Source: Nostoc sp. GT001 (GTDB taxonomy: Bacteria > Cyanobacteriota > Cyanobacteriia > Cyanobacteriales > Nostocaceae). From it: a stretch of DNA of 12,966 nt. This document shows, one piece after another, positions 7,135 through 12,966 of the stretch. Both the position numbers and the translations under genes were made by a program. The notes under the pieces were generated by a model. The model saw nothing but the letters and a program-made list of their open reading frames with translations. It did not search any database and was not told where the DNA came from. Location of the stretch: contig NZ_JAUDRJ010000003.1 of NCBI RefSeq assembly GCF_030382115.1, positions 6,731,233 through 6,744,198 of the forward strand, given 5' to 3'. How positions within the stretch are numbered: position 1 is the first letter of the stretch; every line of letters begins with the position of its first letter.

Positions 7135-7653
7135 TTAAGATAAATACTTGCCAAGCACTCGTTCAGCTAAATTACTAAACCCTGGTAAACGACTAGATTT
7201 GCCCTGCATTAGGCGCAAAATCAACCAAATACTTACTAAAAAGTAACCTGATGTGAGAAAGCTATTGAGGATAAATAGACGTAGCGGAAAAAAATCTGAA
7301 GTTGCTGCTCCGGTAGCTAATAATAGATAACTCAACAACCAAGTAATTGCCAAAGTAATAGACAGACGACTAATAGCAAGTTGTTCCCGACTACCCTGGC
7401 CCCGATAGAGCGTCCACAAGGATGGAAAAAAGCCGACGATCGGAACTAAATGTAAAAGCAACTGTGTTTTGGGCATTGGGGATGGGGCATTATTATTCTC
7501 CCCCTGCTCCCCCGCTCCCCGGTCACTGAGCGTAGTCGTTGGCGAAGCCTCTCGTAGAGAAGTGCTGCTCCCCTGCTCCCCTGCTGTTCTGCTTCCCCAC
7601 TCCCCATTGCCCATTCCCCACTCCCAATTCTCTTTTGGTTCAAAATTCTTCAT
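7135..7653 (-). CDS. Small multi-pass membrane protein with repeat-derived N-terminus
   Basis: 172 residues from ATG 7653. Residues 1-8 (MKNFEPKE) look native; residues about 9-58 (WEWGMGNGEWG... AGEQGSS... ) are a direct translation of GC-rich tandem and dispersed repeats. From residue 60 (MPKTQLLLHLVPIVGFF) the protein is well-behaved, with three hydrophobic stretches at about 64-82, 95-115 and 122-148 and a basic C-terminus. A start at Met60 (ATG ending at 7476) would skip the repeat DNA but lacks a ribosome site; ATG 7653 has AGGAG about 14 nt upstream, rather far. I infer an insertion of repeats into a pre-existing reading frame. I recognise no named family; a cyanobacterial inner-membrane protein of unknown role. 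Divergent from the permease gene at 7763. Confidence 0.65.
   Translation of the reverse strand: MKNFEPKENWEWGMGNGEWGSRTAGEQGSSTSLREASPTTTLSDRGAGEQGENNNAPSPMPKTQLLLHLVPIVGFFPSLWTLYRGQGSREQLAISRLSITLAITWLLSYLLLATGAATSDFFPLRLFILNSFLTSGYFLVSIWLILRLMQGKSSRLPGFSNLAERVLGKYLS
7484..7630. repeat. Cluster of STRR and dispersed repeats inside a coding region
   Basis: Three parts: CCCCTGCTCCCCCGCTCCCC-type heptamers (about 7499-7520); a dispersed module GGTCACTGAGCGTAGTCG (7521-7538) joined to TTGGCGAAGCCTCTCGTAGA (7539-7558); then CCCCTGCTCCCCTGCTGTTC and CCCCACTCCCCATTGCCC-type heptamers to about 7627. The GGTCACTGAGCGTAGTCG word recurs exactly at 12860-12877. Confidence 0.85.
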
Positions 7654-7762
7654 TGGGGTTAGTCTAACTCCTAAACTAGAAGGATGAATAAGACTCGTAT
7701 AGTTAGAGATAATAAGCTGTAAAGAAAAATTTCATTTAGTTATATTCCGCAATCAGCTCAAA

Positions 7763-8929
7763 ATGCAGACACGTAAGCTACTCGACTGGTGGCAAACATT
7801 TACTCCAATAGCGCGAATCGGGGCGATCGCGCTATTCGCTCCGCTGCTAGTTATCAATGGTTGGGCAATTTCGGTATTTTTCAATTATTTCCATTCTCTC
7901 ATAGTCATTTTAGTCGGAGCCTCAGTGCTAGCATTTCTGCTCAACTACCCCGTGAGCTGGATGGAGCATCATGGTGCTAGAAGAGAGCAAGTCGCTATTT
8001 TAGTATTTCTCTTGGCTTTATCGATTTTATTGGCGTTGGGTGTGACACTTTTTCCCCTGGCTCTTACCCAAGCTCAACAACTGGTGGCGCGTTTACCAGA
8101 TTTAATCGACTCTGGACGCTCTCAGTTAATGATCTTAAACGGAAAAGCTGAGACTTTTGGCTTACCGATTAACCTCGATGCTCTGGTGGTGCAAATCAAC
8201 GATCGCGTCAAAGGACAATTACAAGCGATCGCTGGACAAGTTTTAAATCTAGCTGTACTGACAGTTACTAGTCTGCTAGATATTCTCTTGACGATGGTTT
8301 TGACTTTTTATCTTTTACAGCACGGGGGTGAACTCTGGCAAAGTTTAGTCGAATGGCTACCTAATAAATTTCGCGAGCCTTTCTCTAAAACAGTCCGCCT
8401 AAGCTTCCAAAATTTCTTCATCACCCAGTTGATTTTATCTACCTGTATGGCTTCAGCCCTTATTCCTACCTTTTTGTGGTTGAAAGTGCCGTTTGGATTG
8501 CTATTCGGACTAACTATTGGCCTGATGGCTCTCGTCCCCTTTGGCGGTTCTGTAGGCATTGCAATGACTACACTGTTGGTGGCGTTGCAAGATTTTTCAA
8601 TGGGTGTGAGAGTGTTGATCGCAGCGGTAATTGTACAGCAAATTCTCGAAAACTTAATTGCCCCCCGAATTTTAGGTAGTTTTACTGGTTTAAATCCAGT
8701 TTGGATTTTAATTTCGGTCTTAACAGGGGCAAGAATTGGCGGACTGTTGGGTGTAATTGTGGCAGTACCTACAGCTGTTGTGATTAAGACTGCTTTAAGT
8801 GCCTTGCGTCCTGGTAGGGGGACAAACGACAGCACCACTGGGGAGACAACTGCATCCGTTCCAGCAAATGAGTCCTCGAAAGCTGACGCCAACAAAACTT
8901 TGAGCATTTCTGAACCAACATTGCCTTAA
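7763..8929 (+). CDS. AI-2E family transporter (PerM-like permease)
   Basis: 388 residues, the usual length for the AI-2E/UPF0118 family (PF01594). It has about seven to eight membrane segments: two near 17-62, one near 76-100, a soluble loop with helices (about 105-155, QAQQLVARLPDLIDSG), then segments near 160-185, 215-235, 240-270, 278-300 and 310-345. Family signatures include the VPFGGSVGIAM region near 259-269 and the ENLIAPRILGSFTGLNPVWILISVLTGARIGG region near 300-327. The last 40 residues are polar. The family includes YdgG/TqsA, implicated in AI-2 export, and others acting as Na+/H+ or metabolite exporters; the cyanobacterial substrate is unknown. No Shine-Dalgarno is visible before the ATG. 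Confidence 0.93.
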   Translation: MQTRKLLDWWQTFTPIARIGAIALFAPLLVINGWAISVFFNYFHSLIVILVGASVLAFLLNYPVSWMEHHGARREQVAILVFLLALSILLALGVTLFPLALTQAQQLVARLPDLIDSGRSQLMILNGKAETFGLPINLDALVVQINDRVKGQLQAIAGQVLNLAVLTVTSLLDILLTMVLTFYLLQHGGELWQSLVEWLPNKFREPFSKTVRLSFQNFFITQLILSTCMASALIPTFLWLKVPFGLLFGLTIGLMALVPFGGSVGIAMTTLLVALQDFSMGVRVLIAAVIVQQILENLIAPRILGSFTGLNPVWILISVLTGARIGGLLGVIVAVPTAVVIKTALSALRPGRGTNDSTTGETTASVPANESSKADANKTLSISEPTLP

Positions 8930-8990
8930 TACAAGAAGGCAGGAGCAGGAAGTGTATCATCAGTTATTTACCCTGAACGTTAAGGGGCAA

Positions 8991-9054
8991 GGTAAAGGGT
9001 AAAAAGCTATTGCTCCTATGGTGGGAGACTATTATCAACCTTTTACCCTTTACC
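8991..9054. terminator. Stem-loop downstream of the AI-2E permease gene
   Basis: GGTAAAGGGTAAAA (8991-9004) is exactly complementary to TTTTACCCTTTACC (9041-9054), a perfect 14-bp stem, with a small CTCC/GGGAG stem within the loop. It starts 62 bp after the stop codon and is followed by CCTCTTATTTCTT. It could terminate transcription, though the loop is long; the GGGTAAA units also fit the tandem heptamer repeat class. The rest of the 340-bp spacer to 9269 shows no further structure. Confidence 0.45.
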
Positions 9055-9269
9055 CCTCTTATTTCTTAAATTCTGTTGCCAGCGATTGTTTAATATAAAA
9101 ATTTTCCAAATACCGTGAAAAGTCAGTCCTTGCCACAAGAAATGAATGCCAATTGGTGTTTCGCTTCAATATTCTAAATAGCTTTTAAGCTTTTAAATTC
9201 ACGCCTTGAGATTACAGCTTGAAATGAACTCTGCAAGAATTGCGATTTGCTGAGTAAATTGGGATATAG

Positions 9270-9800
9270 ATGCGGAAAATTTTTCTGGGTAAACTTGACC
9301 AGCAAATGGTAATGAAAAACTATTATCAAGATTTTTTAATTCGTGATTGGGTGAAAAGCGATCGCACAAGAGCCGCTGAAGTCATCAGTTATGTATTATC
9401 AGAATACGGTCTGGCTTGGGAACCCAAGGGTGCTGACCAAGATGTGCTGCGAGTAGAGGAATGTTATTTAGCTACTGGGGGAGAGTTTTGGGTAATTGAA
9501 CACCAAAGTCAGTTAGTAGGTACTGGAGCATACTACCCCATACACCGAGGCGAAAAAGCTGTAGAAATCCGCAAAATGTATCTTTTGCCCAGCATCAGGG
9601 GTTTAGGATTAGGGAAATATTTGTTACAACAGCTAGAAGCAGCGATCGCAAAGCGTGGTTTTCAACAAATTTGGATTGAAACCGCCAGTGTTTTGGTGGA
9701 AGCAGTCAAGCTGTATGAAAGCAATGGCTACACTCCAGCAACAGGAGTAGAAACAACAAGGTGCGATCGCGTGTATTTTAAGTCATTGGTCAAAGACTAA
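9270..9800 (+). CDS. GNAT family N-acetyltransferase
   Basis: 176 residues from ATG 9270. ATG 9312 (Met15, MKNYYQDFLIRDW) gives 162 residues that begin at the GNAT fold and may be the true start; neither has a Shine-Dalgarno. Typical GNAT order: N-terminal strand and helix (IRDWVKSDRTRAAEVISYVL), beta strands with GGEFWVIEHQSQLVGTGAYYP (70-90), the acetyl-CoA loop in RKMYLLPSIRGLGLGKYLLQ (R110-x-x-G-x-G/L-G, 101-120), and a C-terminal YESNGY (149-154). It would transfer an acetyl group to a small-molecule or protein amine; the substrate cannot be told. The last six codons (KSLVKD) and the stop lie in repeat DNA. ComF follows after 26 bp, probably co-transcribed. Confidence 0.9.
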   Translation: MRKIFLGKLDQQMVMKNYYQDFLIRDWVKSDRTRAAEVISYVLSEYGLAWEPKGADQDVLRVEECYLATGGEFWVIEHQSQLVGTGAYYPIHRGEKAVEIRKMYLLPSIRGLGLGKYLLQQLEAAIAKRGFQQIWIETASVLVEAVKLYESNGYTPATGVETTRCDRVYFKSLVKD

Positions 9801-9821
9801 TGACTAATGACAAAGGACAAT
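9781..9821 (+). repeat. Short tandem repeats at the GNAT/comF junction
   Basis: AGTCATTGGTCAAAGACTAA then TGACTAATGACAAAGGACAA are degenerate 7-bp units of the STRR type. They encode the last residues of the upstream gene and place AAAGGA 10 nt before the ATG at 9827. Confidence 0.7.
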
Positions 9822-9826
9822 TCTAA

Positions 9827-10504
9827 ATGCACGCTTGGATTAAAAATCTCACAGGCTTACTCAATCTTTTTCTCCAATCCCATTGCCCTCTATGTCAACG
9901 CTCAACTTCCCAAGAATTCTGTCAGAACTGCACCAGACAACTGCAAAAATGTCAACGTAAAGACCCGATTTCTCTATGGCAAGAGCCTATACCTGTGTTT
10001 GGCTGGGGAGAATATGGTGGCACAGTGAAACGAGCGATCGCAGCGATGAAATACGAAAATCAACCCCAAATAGCTCGTCCTTTAGGTCAATGGTTAGGGG
10101 AAGCATGGTTGTTAAATTCACCGAAGCGAGATAGCCAGCCTGTAGTAGTTCCTATCCCACTTCACGCTAGCAAACAAAAACAACGTAAATACAATCAAGC
10201 CGCACTGATAGCACAAAGTTTTTGCGAAATAACTGGATTAAAATTGCAACTAAACGGTTTAGCAAGAGTGCGAGAAACTGAAGCGCAGTTTGGTTTGTCG
10301 GTATCTAAACGAGAAAAAAACTTGAACCAAGCTTTTGCTATTGGGCAAGAATTTCGCCATCGTCCTCCAAATGTCCCTGTGCTGTTAGTGGACGACATTT
10401 ATACTACTGGTGCTACTGCCAGGTCTGCTGTGCAAACACTTCGTCAGTATGGAATTGTGGTCTTAGGATTAGTAGCTGTAGCCACTGCCGTCAAAGACGG
10501 ATAA
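9827..10504 (+). CDS. comF: ComF family phosphoribosyltransferase-like protein
   Basis: 225 residues, normal for the family. An N-terminal zinc finger has Cys20-x2-Cys23 and Cys32-x2-Cys35 (CPLC... CQNC). Next is the conserved GWGEYGGTVKRAIAAMKYENQ region (59-79), the PIPLHASKQKQRKYNQA block (110-125), and the PRPP-binding loop VLLVDDIYTTGATA (185-198). ComF proteins act at the cytoplasmic side of the DNA-uptake machinery in naturally competent bacteria and are needed for transformation in cyanobacteria that can do so. A Shine-Dalgarno-like AAAGGA from the adjacent repeats lies at about 10 nt spacing. Probably in one transcript with the GNAT gene before it. Confidence 0.92.
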   Translation: MHAWIKNLTGLLNLFLQSHCPLCQRSTSQEFCQNCTRQLQKCQRKDPISLWQEPIPVFGWGEYGGTVKRAIAAMKYENQPQIARPLGQWLGEAWLLNSPKRDSQPVVVPIPLHASKQKQRKYNQAALIAQSFCEITGLKLQLNGLARVRETEAQFGLSVSKREKNLNQAFAIGQEFRHRPPNVPVLLVDDIYTTGATARSAVQTLRQYGIVVLGLVAVATAVKDG

Positions 10505-10590
10505 ATTAAGAAGCAATGGGCAAGCTTTGACAGATAAGTACATAAATTGACCGAATTACCCTATTTTTGTAGAAAAATTGCTTGAAATGT

Positions 10591-11046
10591 ATGAATAAAG
10601 TTTTGGCGGCAGGTTTAAAACAACTCATCATCATTCCTGCCACGTTGCTGGCAATAGGCATTAGTACCAGTGCAGCTTTTGCTCAAAATAAATTGTATAG
10701 TCCAATTCCTTTATCTAACAGTACTGAAATTGACGATCGCCTGTCTGACAAAGATATTCCCACCGGTCAAGGTGGGTTTGCCCGTGATTACACAGTGAAG
10801 TTGCAGAAGGGCGATAATTTAGCAGTTGACCTGTCATCGGAAAACTTTGACAGCATCATCACACTGCTGGCTCCTGATGGTTCAACTCTGGCAGAAAATG
10901 ATGATGGCCCTGATGGTAGTAGCAATTCCTTACTCTTTACTCGCATCGTAGAGACAGGGAATTATGTTATTCGTGTCCGGTCTTTTGGAGAAACTGGGGT
11001 TGGGGCTTTTAAACTCAAAGTGACAAAGTTGCAACCGATTAAATAG
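10591..11046 (+). CDS. Secreted PPC (pre-peptidase C-terminal) domain protein
   Basis: 151 residues from ATG 10591; the frame opens at TTG 10582, but ATG is more plausible and starts a clean signal peptide: MNKV..., a hydrophobic core (about 12-26) and a likely cut after AFA at residue 31. The mature part is one PPC-type beta-sandwich: RDYTVKLQKGDNLAVDLSSENFDS (about 64-87), ITLLAPDGSTLAENDDGPDGS with Asp/Gly-rich turns that may bind calcium, then RIVETGNYVIRVRSFG and GAFKLKV. PPC domains usually sit C-terminal to secreted peptidases; here it stands alone, as often in cyanobacteria, so catalytic activity is unlikely. Periplasmic or extracellular binding protein is the best guess. It converges with cobS. 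Confidence 0.87.
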   Translation: MNKVLAAGLKQLIIIPATLLAIGISTSAAFAQNKLYSPIPLSNSTEIDDRLSDKDIPTGQGGFARDYTVKLQKGDNLAVDLSSENFDSIITLLAPDGSTLAENDDGPDGSSNSLLFTRIVETGNYVIRVRSFGETGVGAFKLKVTKLQPIK

Positions 11047-11104
11047 AGTTAGGAGTTAGGAGTTAGGATTTTTAACTCCTCACTTTTCACTCCTCACTCC
11101 TAAC
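11046..11104. terminator. STRR-built stem-loop between convergent genes, probable bidirectional terminator
   Basis: Three GTTAGGA heptamers (11048-11068) face inverted copies AACTCCT (11074-11080) and ACTCCTAAC (11096-11104). GTTAGGAGT (11048-11056) pairs perfectly with ACTCCTAAC; other pairings are possible. TTTTT (11069-11073) follows the first arm. It occupies the whole gap between the PPC gene and cobS and includes the cobS stop codon. Confidence 0.5.
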
Positions 11105-11879
11105 TTCCTACAGCGGTCAATACGCAGAGAAATAAGGCTTCAGTCCACTCAACGACTGCGCCGTAGGTGTCTCCAGTGTGTCCACCTAGTTTGTGGTTGA
11201 ACCATGCACCAGTTAAAGTGGCGATCGCACTACCAGCAATTATCATTGTCAGTGCAAGAAATAGCTGTTGTTTATCTATTAGCCAAAGTAAACCACTCAA
11301 ACTAAACAACAACAACAATCCCGGCAACAAATCTTTGTAAGAACGAATGGCTTGTTTGTGAAATGCGCCTTTACCAGTTGCTTTCAGATAAGGATATCGG
11401 GCGATCGCTAATTGTTGTCCCCAACGTCCCCAGCCACAAGCAGCCATCAGCAATAACCAACGGTTTTCTGGCATATCGGTCAAAGCTGTTATTTTCAGTA
11501 TCACCAAGGCGATCGCAGCCATTGCTCCAAAGGCTCCTGTAGCACTATCTGCCATTACCTCCAGTCGCCGCTCTGGGTCGCCTACTGCCAAACCATCGGC
11601 AGTATCCATTGCCCCATCTAAGTGCAATCCTCCAGTTATGGCAATCCAAACACTTACTACCAAAGCACTACGAGTTAACACGGGCATACCAATATAATCC
11701 ATCCCCGTATCTAGCAATCCTAAAATTCCCCCAATTATTAACCCGACAAGCGAAGCAATACGTGCCACTCCCCGAAAGTCCAATCCGTTTAAATACGGCA
11801 GTGGAATTATTGTGTAAAATATGATACTAGCTGCCAGCTTTAACAGCAGTTTTTTCCACCACTGTTGCTGTTTCGTCAT
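11100..11879 (-). CDS. cobS: Adenosylcobinamide-GDP ribazoletransferase (cobalamin synthase)
   Basis: 259 residues, normal for CobS/CobV. This integral membrane enzyme joins adenosylcobinamide-GDP and alpha-ribazole (or its phosphate) in the last steps of cobalamin-nucleotide loop assembly, at the plasma membrane. Signatures: [14 protein letters not shown] (83-96), with the acidic residues thought to bind metal; [10 protein letters not shown] (109-118); CGWGRWGQ (148-155); and [11 protein letters not shown] (231-241). Hydrophobic segments lie near 13-30, 42-57, 70-83, 118-133, 186-201 and 207-225. The start is ATG 11879; no clear Shine-Dalgarno. No other cob gene is nearby, as is common in cyanobacteria where cob genes are scattered. 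No cobalamin riboswitch is seen in the upstream 377 bp. Confidence 0.95.
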   Translation of the reverse strand: MTKQQQWWKKLLLKLAASIIFYTIIPLPYLNGLDFRGVARIASLVGLIIGGILGLLDTGMDYIGMPVLTRSALVVSVWIAITGGLHLDGAMDTADGLAVGDPERRLEVMADSATGAFGAMAAIALVILKITALTDMPENRWLLLMAACGWGRWGQQLAIARYPYLKATGKGAFHKQAIRSYKDLLPGLLLLFSLSGLLWLIDKQQLFLALTMIIAGSAIATLTGAWFNHKLGGHTGDTYGAVVEWTEALFLCVLTAVGS

Positions 11880-12039
11880 CTGAATTACATTAATTTTTGG
11901 TAAATTGCTGGATAATAGTCATAATTTCGGTACAACCGACATCACTAGACTTTAAAACTTTAAATAAGATTTACTTCCATTAAACATTCTCGTTGAAAAT
12001 TTTGTTATGCTGGTCTAAGTGGTAAACAAATAATTTTGG

Positions 12040-12081
12040 GTACTTTTTTATACAAAAACGAGTAACTTAGGAAGTTAAAAT
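12040..12081 (+). promoter_or_regulatory. Predicted NtcA-activated promoter (GTAN8TAC-N22-TAN3T)
   Basis: GTA-CTTTTTTA-TAC (12040-12053) matches the NtcA consensus GTAN8TAC exactly. Precisely 22 nt later comes TAAAAT (12076-12081), matching TAN3T, the spacing of class II NtcA-activated promoters in cyanobacteria. Transcription would start near 12088 and give a leader of about 170 nt before the ATG at 12257. In the opposite direction (towards cobS) no TAN3T falls at this spacing. NtcA is the global nitrogen-control regulator, so nitrogen-limited expression is predicted. Confidence 0.55.
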
Positions 12082-12256
12082 TCCATCAGGGATGCAAAAT
12101 TTGTGTTTTGTATTCGTTAACTAAAAACTTACTCCAAATTATTAGACGATTGCCCCACAAAATTGATATTTTTTTAAATGTAGGGAGTAAACAAGCTATT
12201 CAATTATGACAGTTTAGCTATGTTGTTGCTCTCCTTAGCTCAATCGCAATTTTCCT

Positions 12257-12709
12257 ATGAGTCACCATCTACCCGACACCAGGATACCAGCTCCGTGCAT
12301 TATTAACACGGGCATCATTGTGAATAAGCTCGACATCCGGCGATTGCTGGCAGATTTAGGTCGAGTCCACTACATCTACACCCAAGAAGATAAGGTACTG
12401 AGCGAGGGTGAAGGGGATGTGATGGAAGTTTTTGCCAATCCGCAAAGGTCTACCTTAGTGGCTAACCGCGCGCTATATCTGAATGTTTGTAGTTTTGATT
12501 ACTTGGAACTAAAACAGTCGTCGCAACAAGAAACCTACTTCGATTTGATGCAAGATGGAGTGTGTCTGCGGTTAATTCCCCGATCGACACCTTTACAAGA
12601 GCGCCGAGAGCGAAGCTTCAATGTCAGCGCCATAGAAGCGATGATGGAACAAGTACTCTCAGCCAGGTGGGATGCAGAAATTGACGATGACTGTTCTGAT
12701 TCTTTCTAA
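12257..12709 (+). CDS. Conserved cyanobacterial hypothetical protein
   Basis: 150 residues, no signal peptide, no membrane segment, acidic C-terminus (EIDDDCSDSF). The sequence has the look of a conserved soluble protein: an IPAPCIINTGIIVNK opening, RRLLADLGRVHYIYTQEDKVLSEGEGDVMEVF, a central beta-rich LVANRALYLNVCSFDYLEL and a final helix SAIEAMMEQVLSARWDAE. I do not recognise a named domain. It stands alone, with an NtcA-type promoter pattern 180-220 bp upstream, so a role linked to nitrogen status or heterocysts is possible but unproven. The start ATG 12257 has no Shine-Dalgarno; there is no earlier in-frame ATG that looks better. Confidence 0.8.
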   Translation: MSHHLPDTRIPAPCIINTGIIVNKLDIRRLLADLGRVHYIYTQEDKVLSEGEGDVMEVFANPQRSTLVANRALYLNVCSFDYLELKQSSQQETYFDLMQDGVCLRLIPRSTPLQERRERSFNVSAIEAMMEQVLSARWDAEIDDDCSDSF

Positions 12710-12966
12710 ATAACAATTATTTAGAGTATATACTCGTAAAGTTGGTAACTATCTTAGTAATGAATGCTTAAGTGTTCGCTCAAACTAAATTACCAATTTT
12801 GGTGTTTGGCTAAATTATGGCCAAATAATATTAATCGAAACAGAATTCAGGAGTCAGGAGGTCACTGAGCGTAGTCGAAGTGAGTCAGAATTAAGAATGA
12901 ATTCTTTACAAATGGCGGATGAATAAACCGCGTTTTTGCACCCCCGCCAAATTGAAAATTTAGTAG
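12710..12966. other. Spacer with palindromes and dispersed repeats
   Basis: No gene is seen. GAGTATATACTC (12724-12735) is a perfect 12-bp palindrome shortly after the stop codon. TTTGGC and GCCAAA near 12806-12826 form a short stem. CAGGAGTCAGGAG heptamer-type repeats and the dispersed module GGTCACTGAGCGTAGTCG (12860-12877), shared with 7521-7538, follow, then a GGCGG/CCGCC inverted repeat near 12914-12948. Confidence 0.5.

Noticed and set aside
11880..12256. Possible cobalamin riboswitch upstream of cobS
   Set aside because: No B12-box-like motif or its usual supporting stems could be found on the minus strand of this spacer.
12724..12735. GAGTATATACTC palindrome as an operator or attachment site
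   Set aside because: It lies downstream of a gene with no promoter or integrase nearby; AT-rich palindromes of this size can occur by chance.

Overview
The window looks like chromosomal DNA of a filamentous, probably heterocyst-forming cyanobacterium (Nostocales, Nostoc-like). This rests on about 18 copies of the cyanobacterial octamer GCGATCGC (HIP1), all inside genes; short tandemly repeated heptamer-type sequences (GGACAAA, GTTAGGA, CCCCACT families) at gene edges; a palindromic miniature element of a kind I remember from Nostoc; and gene products typical of that group. It is an ordinary mosaic of mostly unrelated genes in both orientations, with no phage, CRISPR, rRNA or tRNA that I can see.

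Layout. 1-348 (+) is the 3' end of an FHA-domain protein. A nested palindromic MITE-like element fills 351-554. 712-3057 (-) encodes a GNAT (CelD/BcsL type) acyltransferase fused to a long TPR array with a three-copy 93-residue super-repeat. Upstream on the same strand, 3297-3524 encodes a 75-residue peptide with a double-glycine leader-like N-terminus, then ten Lys-Asp repeats and five Lys-Trp-X repeats. About 0.8 kb of AT-rich spacer follows. 4331-5452 (+) is a TrpD2-like anthranilate phosphoribosyltransferase family gene whose original start seems to be cut off by a one-base frameshift. It converges on, and overlaps by 29 bp, a LytR-CpsA-Psr (LCP) cell-wall ligase gene (5424-6848, -). 7135-7653 (-) is a small membrane protein whose N-terminal third is translated repeat DNA. 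It is divergent from an AI-2E family (PerM-like) permease gene (7763-8929, +). Then come a GNAT acetyltransferase (9270-9800, +) and a ComF-type phosphoribosyltransferase (9827-10504, +), 26 bp apart; a secreted PPC-domain protein (10591-11046, +); convergent cobS (11100-11879, -) for cobalamin synthesis; and a conserved hypothetical gene (12257-12709, +) with a textbook NtcA-type promoter architecture upstream.

Functional links. Few genes form obvious pathways. The most suggestive pair is the acyltransferase-TPR gene and the repeat peptide gene just upstream, which could be an enzyme and a ribosomal peptide substrate; this is a hypothesis only. Repeats repeatedly shape gene boundaries here: they form the presumed Shine-Dalgarno of trpD2 and comF, part of the coding sequence of the 7135-7653 protein, the last codons of the 9270 GNAT gene, and the stop codon and terminator-like hairpin of cobS.
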